From Heliocidaris tuberculata (Eukaryota > Echinodermata > Echinoidea > Camarodonta > Echinometridae), in contig CM046850.1 in the NCBI GenBank assembly GCA_025618425.1, forward strand, positions 31,399,044 to 31,463,043: a DNA stretch of 64,000 bases. The letters run 5' to 3'. The notes beneath the pieces were generated by a model. The model ran no database searches and was not told where the DNA came from. It saw only the letters and a list, made by a program, of their open reading frames with translations. A program made the translations under genes and the position numbers. Shown here piece by piece: positions 23,386 through 36,301 of the stretch (position 1 is the first letter of the stretch; each line of letters starts with the position of its first letter).

Positions 23386-23540
23386 CAGGGGTGGATCCAA
23401 GATTTTGTAAAAGAGGGGGTACAGAGCCAGAAAAGTACACAATGAAGGAGGCAATTATATTTTTATTGTGTACTTAAGGTATACCAGTTGGGTATCAAAA
23501 AGGGGGCCGCAGCCGATTCACCCCCCCGGATCCACCCCTA
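23386..23540. mobile_element. Small hAT-like MITE, unit A
   Basis: A 155-bp element with termini CAGGGGTGGATCC and GGATCCACCCCTA, flanked by CTATTC on each side (23380-23385 and 23541-23546). The inverted termini are clear. The duplication reads as 6 bp, short of the 8 bp expected for hAT, so the family call is tentative. Confidence 0.65.
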
Positions 23541-24026
23541 CTATTCTGTCATGGATGTGAAAAATGGGATTGCATAGTGTTGGCGGTCGATCTCATTAAA
23601 TATAAAGACTGAACAAAAACAAAAACAAACAACAACAACAATAAGAGATCATTATTTTGTGCTCATTTCTATTGGAGTCATTTTTACAGATGGGTTGTAA
23701 GAGAGAATAAGAGAATAAGAGAGTATGAGAAAATGAAAGCCTGTGAGGGGGGGGGGGGAGACAAATAGAGCTGGGGGCGGGTAAGACAGAATAGGACTTG
23801 TAATAACTGAATTATATCGTCAGTTGCTATTGTTGGTTAGTAGTTAATTCAATTCAAAATACGGAGGCCTTTTTCCCCCTTTTCATCATACAATTCGTAG
23901 CCATTAGGCCCTAGCTATTGCGCTGGTGAGGGCTTCGGAGCAATCCCCTATACTGTTTTCTTCGCCTGCCGTCTCAAACTGCTACAGCAGAATATCAAAA
24001 ATAACTCAACGTCAGTTATTTATATT

Positions 24027-24311
24027 GGTGGCGTATCCAGGAATGCAGGGGGAGGGGAGGGGGCTCACGCCTGACGAACAAAATATCAGATGCCTTCTAT
24101 TCTGAATTTTCGGAAAGGAAGGATAAAAGGACTTGTCACATGTTCATGTTCCTTCTGTGCCGGGGGGGGGGGGGGGGGGGGGCACAGATTTCCTTTCATT
24201 CGATGTGTAACTAAGAAATGTCAGATTTGGTTTTGGCTAGCACGTAGTAGGGGCACGTGCATTCATGGACACACCACCAATAACAATAGGAGAATCTTTG
24301 ATACGCCACTC
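24027..24311. mobile_element. Possible MITE with GTGGCGTATC termini, unit A
   Basis: GTGGCGTATC at the left end is complemented by GATACGCCAC at the right end. A long G-run lies inside. The target duplication is not clear. Unit B copy at 36017-36301. Confidence 0.4.
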
Positions 24312-24720
24312 TTAATTAATCTTTATACTTATATAAGCCTTTTCTGTCTTGACTTTTAACAGTATAAGGCCAATAAATTTACATTATAGGTCTATACAAT
24401 CCCTTTAATTTGCAATAATCATGATATAAAATGAAATATTCTGATTTAGAAAAATAAAGATAGCATTTTATTATTATTACTTTTTTAAAATTACTTTTCT
24501 GGACATTCCCGTCAGATATCGCAGTGTTTGCTCATACAGAGCTTAACATTAGGCAACATGTTTGGACCACGCCCCCCCCCCCCCATAACATAAATATCAA
24601 TAGAAATTTCACAGCAAATTAAAAAAAAATACAAAAATACAAACATCTCTCCAGCTCCCTCTCCTCCCTGGTTGATAGAGCTGATTCCTATCTGTTTTGG
24701 GACATAAGTTTTTATTTCAT

Positions 24721-25002
24721 GGGCGTCGCCGGGGGGGGGGGGGGGTGCGGAGGGTGCGAACGCACCCCCCCCCCTCCAGACCAACAAAAAAAAGAAAAAA
24801 AAGGATTTTTTCTTTTTTGGGGGGCGTCGCCGGGTGGGGGGGGGTATCTTTTGAAAAGGGCGACATGTTCTTATTGTGTAGTGTCGAACAGCTCATATCT
24901 GCGCCACCAGCACCACTGCCTGACATTAAAGTTGGTAAGTTTTGTCTTCTTTTTTTTCAAAAGGCACCCCCCCCCCTTTGAAAAAAGCTAGCGACGGCAC
25001 TG
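24721..25002 (+). mobile_element. hAT-like MITE, forward copy, unit A
   Basis: Starts GGGCGTCGCC and ends GCGACGGCACTG, so the termini are imperfectly inverted. It is flanked by TATTTCAT and TATTTGAA (6 of 8 identical), consistent with an aged 8-bp duplication. It contains poly-G, poly-C and A-rich tracts. A reverse-oriented relative lies at 26695-26958 in the same unit. Confidence 0.55.
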
Positions 25003-25198
25003 TATTTGAAGGGACAATATCAATTATTATGCCTATACGGCTTTACCAAAAGCGATGTACCAAAACAAAAATGAAAATAATAAATACAAACATCTTGATA
25101 AAGACTATAACCTTTCTCTCTGGGCCGATCGACATGTACCACAATATATACGCGTGCTTTATTTCGGGACTGAGCACTCTTCGTATTTATACTCTTTG

Positions 25199-25306
25199 AC
25201 TATGTCCATCCACTCATATAAGTATACACATACAAGTACCATGGAACATTTCCCTGCTACTACAGCCCACACGCTATCATGGCTATTGCAGCAGTGGATG
25301 TTCGAC
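25199..25306 (+). pseudogene. Stranded acceptor region of the esterase terminal exon, unit A
   Basis: Matches 2720-2812 of the first array: the pyrimidine-rich acceptor, TTGCAG and the first codons (VDV in place of VNV). Homology breaks at GTTCG, just before the codons for the VVVAGDSAGG strand and nucleophile elbow. An intact acceptor is therefore separated from the rest of its exon by 1.8 kb. Unit B counterpart near 37192-37299. Confidence 0.8.
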
Positions 25307-25315
25307 AGGATTGAA

Positions 25316-25886
25316 AGGGCAATCCAACCTTGGTAATAAGATGATTTGTATGAAAGCAGAAAAATAAGAAAAACAGGATGGTGAAAGTTTGAAAGAAATC
25401 GGACAAGGACTAAGAAAGTTATGGATGTTTGAAAAATGAGATCACTACATCTATGCGAATCTCAAATTGGCAATTTGGTGAGTCAATTGTGACATTTTTG
25501 TGTGGACAACTCTCCCATTTGTCGTACACAAAAATATCATTAATTTGCGGTTTTCTTCAAGGCACCTTTACCCTCGGGGCAGTACTCAAAATATATTGGA
25601 GATAGCATATTGTTATAGGTCCTCATGAACGAAAAGATCCTACTGAGTAATGCATTTTGAAAAAAGGTGACATTTTAGTCATTTTGTGTGTTAGAGCGAA
25701 TGGGGGAGTTGTCCACAGCTACATCACAGTGACATTACCTATTCGGCCAATTTGAAATTCCCATATGCATAGTGATTACAACTTTCAAAAAATCATAACT
25801 TTCTTATTACTTGTCCGATTTCGTTCAAACTTTCACCAATCTGCTTCTCTGATTTTTCCTCTTTCTTTCAAAGCAACTTGCTATTA
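25316..25886. mobile_element. Second TTAA-type fold-back MITE, right end truncated, unit A
   Basis: Same family as 18344-18923. It starts AGGGCAATCC after TTGA (a mutated TTAA) and stops short of the expected right terminus at GCAACTTGCTAT. Unit B copy at 37309-37877. Confidence 0.7.
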
Positions 25887-26694
25887 AGGGAGCATGCCAC
25901 GGTTGCCACCCATTTGCACCAGGAGTAGTACGTACAGGGCGTTCACCCCTTCAGTGGCTTTGAACTCCTTGCTTTGACGGGGTATCTTGTGCGGAAAACG
26001 TTTGAAATAAAGCCATACTTTCTCCGACAATTGCATTTTGCATCAACATTGTTTTGAATTCATTGACAGCGCCAACAATCCAACTCAACGATCATCGACA
26101 TCACTCAGATTTTAAAACTTTGTACTAGTCAGGAGTTCGGAGGAAGCAAATAAAATTACTCCCCCAAAAGTCCGAAATTTCATCTTTTTTGGACAGGAAA
26201 AGAGATATCCAAAATCCGAACGGATATAGTCATGTTATGTATACCGAAATAAAGAGCGAGATGTCATGGAGAAGTACCTCTACCATAGCCGATCGATTTA
26301 TGGATTGTTTTCGATTGAGGGATACCTTCTTGACCCCTTGCAAACATCGCGCAAAATCTCAGAAAAGGGAGTGCCCCCAATTTTGCTATACGTAATACGA
26401 TTCATTCACTTGACTCTCAATCAGAAGTTTAAGGGTTTAAATCTCGAATCTCTACCTGTTCGTCTGTCATGAGACAAAGTTGTCTCTCTCCACCCAGGTG
26501 TTAAATAGATGCATGCCAGTATTTATTCCATGAAATACACTGATATGGGCATACTCTGAAAACAGCTGCCACAGCTAAGGTTTATATATTGTAATAATAT
26601 TCAAACCCTTTTGGAGCATATAGGAACGTTCAGGGGCGATCCAAAATGTTGTAAAGGATTATCCAATTCCTTCCAAAAGTCTCCAAGAAAAACA
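25887..26694. other. Unassigned insert sequence, unit A
   Basis: No recognised gene. Short open frames at 26189-26472 have no identifiable domain. Part of the 1.8 kb that interrupts the esterase exon. Unit B counterpart 37878-38684. Confidence 0.4.
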
Positions 26695-26859
26695 AGTGCC
26701 GTCACCAGCTTTTTTCAAGGGGGGTGCCTTTTGGAAAAAAAAAAAGACAAAACTTACCAACTCCAATGTCAGGCAGTGGTGCTGGTGGCGCAGATATGAG
26801 CTGTTCGACACTACACAATAAGAACATGTCGCCCTTTTCAAAAGACGCCCCCCCCCCCC

Positions 26860-26890
<31 letters not shown>

Positions 26891-26958
26891 TTTTTTTTTT
26901 TTTTTTTTGGTCTGGAGGGGGGTGCGTTCGCACCCTCCGCACCCCCCTGGCGATGGCC
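26695..26958 (-). mobile_element. hAT-like MITE, reverse copy, unit A
   Basis: Reverse complement of the 24721-25002 element through its GCGCCACCAGCACCACTGCC-type core and GGTGCGTTCGCACC palindrome. It holds a C-run, about 27 A and then about 22 T, which can form a long A:T hairpin. It lies inside the insertion that replaced the catalytic-Ser part of the esterase exon. Confidence 0.6.
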
Positions 26959-27107
26959 ATGCCACACGCATGCACAATACACAGCAAAACACAGTGCATG
27001 GTCACCCTGACACTGATACGCATGTACCCAGGTATGATAAAAAATGGATAGAACCAAGAATGAAGAAATAGGGAAAAAGAGAAGAAGATAGAAAGGTAGA
27101 AAGGAAA

Positions 27108-27807
27108 TACCAGCTTTATGAACACACCTATGGGGACATTGGTCTATCACGGAGCAAGGTGATTGGCTTCATGGCCTATAATTATACCTCCAAAGATTAG
27201 ATGCTGATTTCGAGAGGAAAGTGATGAGAAATATGCACTTGAGTGCTGAATTCAAAAGATCACATCGCTTTCAAAGGGTGTTTAATCATGATATCATTCA
27301 CGAAAAAACTAGCAAATGCTTCTTTTAAGGAATTGGCAGAAGCGGAATCGTCTTATTCATTATATTCAGAATCTATCTCCGAGTCGCTTCCGAAATCGAC
27401 ACTCGTTTCCTCGTTGTCTACATCGACATCTTCTTTCTTTTCATCGTTGATGCCAGTACCGGCTCTATACCAGACTCCTCATTTTACCTACGAACCACAG
27501 GAAGCATTCGAGCCTGCATGGTAACGAGACATTCTGGTCCGAGATCCAAGACTATTTCTTAAGCGCCAAGATGTCCCCTCTCATCCGAGAAGACATGAGA
27601 GGTCTGCCGAGAGCCTTCATTGCCACGGCAGACCAAGACATACTCCGAGATGATGGCATCTTCTACGCGCATGCCCTGGAGCAAGGAGGCGTGTCAGTCA
27701 CGTGGAGGAACTATAAAGGGGCGTGGCATGGGATAGCTGGAATGGGCATCCTTAAAGATATACCGACTGGTATCGAGATGATAGAAGATGCTATCTCTTT
27801 TGTATAG
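27108..27807 (+). pseudogene. Esterase terminal exon without catalytic Ser, unit A
   Basis: Resumes at the YQLYEHTYGD codons after the insertion. The 143 bp that encode the GDSAGG elbow and following strand (2813-2955 in copy 1) are missing. Further lesions are a 2-bp insertion in the AYNYLQ codons, one extra A before KLANAS, a 4-bp insertion giving a stop after EAFEP, and a CAG-to-TAG change that ends the protein at ISFV. The Asp and His codons survive. It is clearly non-functional as an enzyme. Confidence 0.92.
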
Positions 27808-28287
27808 GAAAATATATATTTTTTTAAATGTATATCCTCATCTCATTGCTACCTCTTCTTTCAGCGAATCAAAAGAAAAAGACACCAAAACAAACAAGTT
27901 TGTGAAATGGTTTTATTGACGTATATCAGAGACACTGATATGAGATTTTTAAATTCATGTACATTTGTATATATTATAATGTACATTTCTTCTTAGCTTC
28001 CTGTGACTGTGTATGATTATCACTTTTTTATACTTCCATATTGAAAAATATTTTAGGTATTCAAATAAAGTGGAGTTATTTGATATATATGCCCCGTGGA
28101 CATATATCATTATTTCTTATTTTTGTCAGGAGGTCATTAACCTATATGAGAACGATTTGATGGTGAATAAAAGAAAAGGAGAAGTGCGTGCTTGATTATG
28201 TTAAGCATATGAAAAAGAGCGAATGGTGAGGAAAGGGTATAGAGGGTGGATGGAATGAAAAAAAAAACTATTTTCCAACAAGGGGCG

Positions 28288-30086
28288 TAGAAACGGGGGC
28301 ATGTCAAGAAAGGGAGATGGTGAATGTCAAGAAAGTGAGATGTTGAATAGGAACGTCAAAGGAAGTTGATACGACCTTACTTTCATAACCGGGAGCCCTC
28401 AGGTAAATCACAGTCCATCCACCAAGCAGGTGTCCCCCAGAACACCCTCAGTTATCTTTTATCCCAAAATAAAACGTAGCACCGTGATCATTGTACCCTT
28501 GCCTTCTTTATTCTGTATTTTCACACATACACTGTCTTTACTATTCATAAAATAACGCATAATTATATACTCTTATCAAATTTTGATATTCAAGAATTCT
28601 TTTAAGTGTCACTCCTACACACTTTTAATATCTGGACAACTCTCTCACCTACAACAGACGCTAAAAACATAGATATATTATTTCCTTAAACAAGCCATGA
28701 ACATCACACATTCTCTATCATCGCTTTCCCCAATAGATGTCAACCAAACCCTCTTTCTTAACACTCTTTCTTAACACCAAACATATCCATGGGCGGAAAT
28801 GAGGGGGATGGGAATGGGGACGCGTCCCCCACGATTGGAAGGGGAGGGGGGCACAATATAAAATGTTCCCAACAATTTCAAAAATAAATCATTCAAAACG
28901 AAACTTTTTAGAATTTTTGAGTAAAAAGGATATTAAAATTTCGTTTTCTTTTGGGTTGTCAGAGATTAAATTTTGGAGTAAAAAGGATATTGAAATTTCG
29001 TTTTCTTTTGGGTTGTCAGAGATTAAACATAAGTAAAATAATGTGTCACACGCTTTAAGATCAATTTCCGCCTTGGCATGTATTAGAATAATCAATGAGA
29101 TTCCGATCACCAAAATGAAAATTGAATTCAACTGGATTTAGAGAAATAGAAAGCTGTTTTATTGAATAAAAATAAACTTCACGACAAGGATTAAATTCCT
29201 GATACCAGGTGAAATTGTAAATGGAAAATATGACACTAAAAAAGTTTGAAGCTTAAAATATTTATTACAAAAAGTGCAATATTATTCGAATATAAACGAT
29301 CATTCTTAAAAACATGGCATTTCTGTAAAACAGCCATGGGTTGAGGTATAAGCTAAGTGAATAGATGAAATAGTTGAAAGTCTTCATTATTCCATTAAGA
29401 TAATGTAAATAACTTCACCATAGTTCTTCGTAAAAATGAAATATAACAAGTCTTGTTAAGAATTGATAACACAGCTCTGGCGCATATGCACAGACCAATC
29501 TAAGCAATAATAGTGCCTATTCTTCATGGTTTCAAAACGCACACAATGCCAAAGAATAAATATCCAACAGCTGAAAACAAGCTTATTTTATTTTATTTTT
29601 TTACAAATGAAAACACAATTCTACGAACGATATATTATCGAAAAAATACAATCTAATCCAATATCCACATCCAAATCAACAGGGATTGGAGGCAAATTTG
29701 GAACTGACCTTAACGAATTGCAACTAAGTATTTCGAATATAAATTCATCATCCTTCATTAAATTGTGGATAAATTGCAGATTCATGCATGGAGCAATTGG
29801 TAATTCGCATTTATCAATGTTTAACAATAAATAAATTGCCACCAGCGACAAGCTGACATGAGGCATTAAAATAAATCAAAAATAATTGTATGTATACAGG
29901 AGGTAAACAAACAAGTATGGTAGTGCATCGTATTTCCGAACACTTTTCAGAAAATCAACGATAGCAAATAAAATATCAAACGAATATCTGTCAAACTTAC
30001 ATAATGAATGCTTAAAGTCCTACAGAAAAAGAAGTTGAAGGAATTTGAAAAATACAACGTAGATTTAATACGATATTCCTTTCCGT
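28288..30086 (+). other. 3' flank of the esterase pseudogene, unit A
   Basis: 28288-28700 is the flank block shared with 11051-11467. 28919-29027 is a 57-bp tandem duplication. The remainder is AT-rich with no supportable gene; short open frames at 28889-29131 and 29526-29866 have no domain and largely follow repeats. Unit B counterpart 40275-42072. Confidence 0.6.
28919..29027 (+). repeat. 57-bp tandem duplication, unit A
   Basis: GAGTAAAAAGGATATT...GTTGTCAGAGATTAAA occurs twice, 57 bp apart. Unit B has the same (40905-41013). The diverged tail of unit C has only one copy. Confidence 0.9.
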
Positions 30087-30327
30087 ATTAACCGTACATA
30101 TGGTAAGTTTTCTGAAAAGTTTGAACTAATTAGTGAAAATAACTTTTGAAATAATGAGAAATACATATTTGGAGGAAATTCATATTTGTAAAAAATTATG
30201 TAAACAATCACATTCTTGACCAAGAATTGTATCGCAAATCATCACCAAATGTGGTATCATGTTGTAGAAAATTTAATTCCTTTTAATATGATGATAAATA
30301 CATGGTATAAGATGAGGTTCTGTTTAA

Positions 30328-30907
30328 AGGGCAATCCAATCTTGAAATAAGATGATTTGTGTGAAAGCAGAAAAATAAGAAAAATAGGAAGGTGAAAGTT
30401 TGAAAGAAATCGGACAAGGACTAAGAAAGTTATGGATGTTTGAAAAATGAAATCACATCTATGCGAATCTCATATTGGCAATTTGGTGAGTCAATTGTGA
30501 CATTTTTGTGGACAACTCTCCCATTTGTCGTACACAAAAATATCATTAATTTGTGGTTTTCTTTGAGGCGCTTTTACCCTCGGGGCTGTACTCAAAATAT
30601 ATTGGAGATAGCATATTGTTATAGGTCCTTATGAACGAAAAGATCCTACTGAGTAATGCATTTTGAAAAAAGGTGACATTTTAGTCATTTTGTGTGTTGG
30701 AGCGAATTGGAGAGTTATCCACAGCTACATCACAGTGACATTTCCTATTCGGCCAATTTGAAATTCCCATATGCATAGTGATTACAACTTTCAAAAATTC
30801 ATAACTTTCTTATTGCTTGTTCGATTTCGTTCAAACTTTCACCCGTCTACTTCTCTGATTTTTCCTCTTTCTTTCAAAGCTACTTGCTGTTTAGATTGGA
30901 TTTCCCT
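30328..30907. mobile_element. TTAA-flanked fold-back MITE, unit B
   Basis: Copy of the unit A element carried along by segmental duplication, with the same TTAA flanks. Confidence 0.8.
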
Positions 30908-31154
30908 TTAAAAAATATCTTCACATTTGTTCAATACGAGTTACACATAGCGGCCATTTTGAAAATCCAAAATGGCCGCTATGCCGGTGATTTGTGCAAA
31001 TGTCAACATCAATTTTTAAATTTCCCATGTTCTAACGATTATAAAAATGTATAGTTTTGCTAATCTCCAAAAATTTTGAACGAAAGCCCATTTTCTTACA
31101 TAGTGAACTATATGAATATCCTATCGTCTGGCTCGCCCTATTTTTTGTTTCTAG

Positions 31155-31296
31155 ACTGCCTTGACCCTCTACCCCCAGCCATCGGATCCAAACCTTCATG
31201 TCCGAGCTCTACGAACCATGATAGAGGTTGGATTCCCAGAACACGATGTGCAGGTCCTCGGTTCAAACATTACTGCGAAGTATGCCTACTTTAATG
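31155..31296 (+). pseudogene. Esterase upstream exon A, truncated (unit B)
   Basis: Same truncated exon as in unit A. The GA repeat starts at the same breakpoint, so truncation preceded the segmental duplication. Confidence 0.8.
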
Positions 31297-31313
31297 CCCT
31301 TTCATTCGTGAGT

Positions 31314-31317
<4 letters not shown>

Positions 31318-31391
<74 letters not shown>
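31318..31391 (+). repeat. GA microsatellite, unit B
   Basis: Unit B counterpart of the GA tract. Confidence 0.95.
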
Positions 31392-31394
<3 letters not shown>

Positions 31395-31671
31395 CTTATA
31401 AAAGAATGTGTAACAGACGTGACAGATGAAAGCAAATTTATAAAATATTAATACAAAAATATCCAACAGAGTAGAAATAAAGAAAGTGTCCATATATATT
31501 CCGGCCCCGAAATCAATTTCGGTCTGGTTCTCATCGGCTGCAGTTTGACTGTTATTCCTGTTTTATTTAACTATACAATTTACCCTTTTCTACCAATTTA
31601 ACTTTTAACTAATTCACAAATCATAAGAAAAATTCATGATTTAAGTTATTTTACGATTATTTCATTGACAG

Positions 31672-31735
31672 AACTCCATGGTGCGCTAACTAAACATTTA
31701 GCTGAAAGACTGAACATGGTTCTGGTATCAGTTGA
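31672..31735 (+). CDS. Esterase middle exon B, unit B
   Basis: Identical in sequence and splice sites to the unit A exon. The host gene copy is defective. Confidence 0.8.
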
Positions 31736-31893
31736 GTAAGTAGACTTGTCATTTTGCAAATGAAGATGGGTACATTTACCGCTCTGTTCAAGAGAAGTTT
31801 AAACGAAAAAAAGAAAACGAATATACATCTGTCATACGCAGCAAGTGACATCACTCCATTTTGTGGTTTGGCTCAACTTTAGGATCATACCAC

Positions 31894-31927
<34 letters not shown>

Positions 31928-32093
31928 ATATGCATGAGTAGAAAGAGCAAAAAACTATGCACACACTGTATATATTTTTGTTGCATCCCATATTGCATTT
32001 GATGCCAGGAATTAAAAAAAAAAGAAATAAGCTTTGAAATCCATTGAGAGGTTCAAAATCATTGTTCTTTTATCAAAATTGGCAATTTTTTTC

Positions 32094-33930
32094 AACTTTT
32101 CGACAAAGTTCCTTACCTTTGTAGGCCAATATTGTTTTCAGAACATTACATCATATTAGAACAATGTGGCAATAAAACAAAAAACATAATTGTTGCCAAT
32201 TTAAAGAACAAAATGTGAACAATTTAGCTCTTAAATAATTCTTGTCACGAAAGGTTTAAAGGGACTACTTTCGTTATAAAACGAAAACTGAAAGCTATCC
32301 AACTTACTGATGACAGACTAAAACATTTTGAGTAATAATGGGGGGGGGGGGGGGGGTGCAAGTTAGCCTCTAAATGCGCCGCATCTCTTAGTAATAACTA
32401 TAAATTGAAATGAAGATTTTACTAGTATATTATCAGAAATCATAATATACATGGAGCTGAGACATTTATGCATAATGGATAAACAAAACTATATAGGTAT
32501 GATAAACTTTATTTTGAGCAGATATTTCGGATAAGAGTACAAGATAAAGATGAAATATAAAGATAATGTGATAAGGTGATGTTCACTGGATACGACGTTA
32601 AAAATACTTGGTGAGATACCAGACGGTCTACCAAGAATCAACAAAGAAGTAGATTATTATTTTCTGTTTATAAATCTCCTGTTGTCAATTGCAAAGCGCA
32701 TAAAGACATTCCATATCTAAAAAATAACTTATTATGATTACAATTATTATTATCATTAATTTTATGACAATAGCGACATCACCTATTTGCAACAAAAAAT
32801 AAAAAAAAAATAAAAAAAATAAATAAAAGGAACTTAACTTTTGTATATTTAACGAGTACAGGATACTACTATGACTTCAGTCGTCGCTGCTGTCATCGCC
32901 TTCCCAATACTCGCCGTTTATAATTTGTAATTAGGCGTAGCCTGAATACTAGTATCACTTCACATTTTATATAGAAATGTGAGTGATTTCTCGTAAACCC
33001 ATATAAATGGACTTGGCCAGCGCCTTGAAATAGAATAGTTATAGTTCCGAAGATAATCATAATTAGTCCTCCCGGGCTAGCGCAAGAACTGGTGTTTGGT
33101 ATATAAACTAACTTTACTGTACGTCACCAAAATTTATGGTTACATTTATTCCAGTATCAGCATCAAATGCAGCTATATTTTTCATTTAAAACTCACGGAT
33201 TTGCATGAAAGCGCCTGCAATACAAAGGTAAAATGTAAATAAATAAGCTATAAAAAAATTGTTTCTCGATTCTTCCTAAAATAACAATTTAATATGGCCT
33301 TTTTGAATATAAAACGTATACATTTCTCTGCAACTGTCATAAAACGAAATATTTTTAGATGAATATTCATAACGCACAATGCCAACGCTTATATGGAGCT
33401 CATGCATGAACAACCAGTCAGTCTTTTGTGGAACTTGTATTCACGCCGGAGCGAGGATTATGAATATTCATGAGTAGAAGGGTATGGTAGAAAACTGCCA
33501 TTTTCTTCGCTGTTTCTGAACGGATTTTTACGATTTTTGTCACAAATGAAAGAGGAATGATAATTCTACCAATTTCAACTTCAACTGCAGTTTGACTTAG
33601 AAGACTTTTTAAAATGAATAGACCATTTACGAGCGAAAATGAACGACGTAACCTTGACGAAAAAGGGTGAAGAATTATTGGTCAGATATCTTACATCAAG
33701 GGATTTCTTAGATCATTAGAATCGTGAAAGGGTACTCTTTCTGAACTGAGGATTTAGCTTTTATACCAGTCAGGAGTTCGTCAAATGCAAGCACGAATCA
33801 GATTGTCTCCCATCCAAAATAAGATCGTGCCGAATGACGCAACATGATTGGTCTGCTCACCATGCACCTCACACAAAGCGTTGTCTGCTGGATACGAATC
33901 TAGTGCTTGATGCACAAGTGCACTATGTCA
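32094..33930 (+). repeat. Esterase intron segment, unit B
   Basis: Unit B counterpart of 20109-21940. Confidence 0.9.
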
Positions 33931-34014
33931 AAGACTTTTAATAGTATCAAGACAGATTACTCTCAGCTACTTCCGTAGTACATTTGGCAGGCGTAAATTG
34001 CTGTGTTAAAAAGA

Positions 34015-35226
34015 CTCGGGGGAAAATGCGTTCGCCATAGGTATAACACGTGAAAAGATGACACATTTTTTCTTGATATTTCATATCTTACTCTATATTT
34101 TTTAAATCTGATTTCTGCACGAGAGAAAGGATGGATAGTTCAAAAAACATTTCTTGAACCTTTATTGTCAATAAATGCCACTATGAATCCCGGGATCATG
34201 CCTGCTTTTTGACAGAGTCATCTGCCATAGGGTTAACACGTGAAAACAGGGAATTTAAGAATGATTATAGCTCCCCTAGTATTACCTCGAATTAATTGTA
34301 AATTTGGTTTACATGTAATTTGAGACTCTGAAAAAGATTAATGAAGGCTCAAAAAGTGGAAGAGGCACCGCATGAATAAACGGGAATATGCATGCTTTTG
34401 GCCTTCCAGCTGCCATAGGTTAACACGCAAAAACAGGGATTTTGAAATGATTTAAATTCCCATTATATTTATTTGAAATTATGAGAAATGTGATTTACAT
34501 GAAATTTAAATCTCTGTGAAGGTATAATTAAGGCTCGATGAGTCCAATAGACACCGCGTATATAAACGGGAATATGCATGCTTTTGACCCCAAAAAAGTC
34601 TCGCCTGCCATAGGTTTACACGCGAAAACAAGGAATTTTAGGATGATTATAATTCCCAATTTTTTTATTTGAAAATACAAAAAATGTGATTTACATAAAA
34701 TTTAAAGCTCTGAAAAGATATAATTATGGTTCGATGAGTCCAATAGACCCCGCATATATAAACGGGAATATGCATGCTTTTGACAAAAAAAGTCTCGGCT
34801 GCCATAGGTTTACACGTGAAAACAAGGAATATTAGGATGATTATAAATCCCTTTGTTTTTATTTGAAAATATAAGAAATGCGATTTACATGAAATTTAAA
34901 GCTCTGGAAAGGTATAGTTAAGGCTCGATGAGTCCAGTAGACCCCGCATGAATAAACTGGAATATGCATGCTTTTGGCCTTCCAGCTGCCATAGGTTAAC
35001 ACATGAAAACAGGGATTTTGAAATGATTTTAATTCATCTAGTATATATTTGAAATTATGAAAAATGTGATTTACATGAAATTTAAATCTCTGAAAAGATA
35101 TATTTAAGGCTCGATGAGTCCAGTAGACCCCGCATGAATAAACGGGAATATGCATGCTTTTGGCCTTCCAGCTGCCATAGGTTAACACATGAAAACAGGG
35201 ATTTTGAAATGATTTTAATTTTAATT
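34015..35226 (+). repeat. 190-bp satellite, unit B
   Basis: Unit B counterpart with the same copy number. Confidence 0.9.
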
Positions 35227-35375
35227 TCATAAGTTTTCTCGGAGGATTAATAGACCGACATTGTTAGCCTCATGGGCTCCCAAACTAATGGTGCTCATTC
35301 CAGTTTTATTTACGTTTTAGACAAGAGCCCGCGTATGCCTATAGTTTGTAGTTCAAGAGAATGTAATTCCTATTC

Positions 35376-35531
35376 CAGGGGTGGATCCAAGATTTTGTAA
35401 AAGAGGGGGTACAGAGCCAGAAAAGTACACAATGAAGGAGGCAATTATATTTTTATTGTGTACTTAAGGTATACCAGTTGGGTATCAAAAAGGGGGCCGC
35501 AGCCGATTCACCCCCCCCGGATCCACCCCTA
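35376..35531. mobile_element. Small hAT-like MITE, unit B
   Basis: Unit B copy, one base longer in the C-run. Confidence 0.65.
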
Positions 35532-36016
35532 CTATTCTGTCATGGATGTGAAAAATGGGATTGCATAGTGTTGGCGGTCGATCTCATTAAATATAAAGAC
35601 TGAACAAAAACAAAAAACAAACAACAACAACAATAAGAGATCATTATTTTGTGCTCATTTCTATTGGAGTCATTTTTACAGATGGGTTGTAAGAGAGAAT
35701 AAGAGAATAAGAGAGTATGAGAAAATGAAAGCCTGTGAGGGGGGGGGGGGAGACAAATAGAGCTGGGGGCGGGTAAGACAGAATAGGACTTGTAATAACT
35801 GAATTATATCGTCAGTTGCTATTGTTGGTTAGTAGTTAATTCAATTCAAAATACGGAGGCCTTTTTCCCCTTTTCATCATACAATTAGTAGCCATTAGGC
35901 CCTAGCTATTGCGCTGGTGAGGGCTTCGGAGCAATCCCCTATACTGTTTTCTTCGCCTGCCGTCTCACACTGCTACAGCAGAATATCAAAAATAACTCAA
36001 CGTCAGTTATTTATAT

Positions 36017-36301
36017 TGGTGGCGTATCCAGGAATGCAGGGGGAGGGGAGGGGGCTCACGCCTGACGAACAAAATATCAGATGCCTTCTATTCTGAATTT
36101 TCGGAAAGGAAGGATAAAAGGACTTGTCACATGTTCATGTTCCTTCTGTGCCGGGGGGTGGGGGGGGGGGGGCACAGATTTCCTTTCATTCGATGTGTAA
36201 CTAAGAAATGTCAGATTTGGTTTTGGCTAGCACGTAGTAGGGGCACGTGCATTCATGGACACACCACCAATAACAATAGGAGAATCTTTGATACGCCACT
36301 C
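36017..36301. mobile_element. Possible MITE with GTGGCGTATC termini, unit B
   Basis: Unit B counterpart. The G-run is interrupted by one T. Confidence 0.4.

Larger units (their letters stand above)
18103..30086 (+). repeat. 12 kb segmental repeat, unit A
   Basis: The first of two full, nearly identical units (period 11984, then 11986) plus a truncated third. The boundary is inferred where CCTTTCCGT at the end of one unit abuts ATTAACCGTACATATGG at the start of the next (30087 and 42073). Unit A contains, in order: a TTAA MITE, damaged esterase exon A, a GA microsatellite, exon B, the intron block, a 190-bp satellite, hAT-like MITEs, a split terminal-exon acceptor region, a second TTAA MITE, the damaged terminal exon and its 3' flank. 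Confidence 0.93.

Noticed and set aside
24697..24991. Gly- or Pro-rich open frames over poly-G/poly-C (also 26602-27150, 36702-36984 and 38602-39137)
   Set aside because: Frames run through homopolymers inside MITEs and differ between sister units by homopolymer length.
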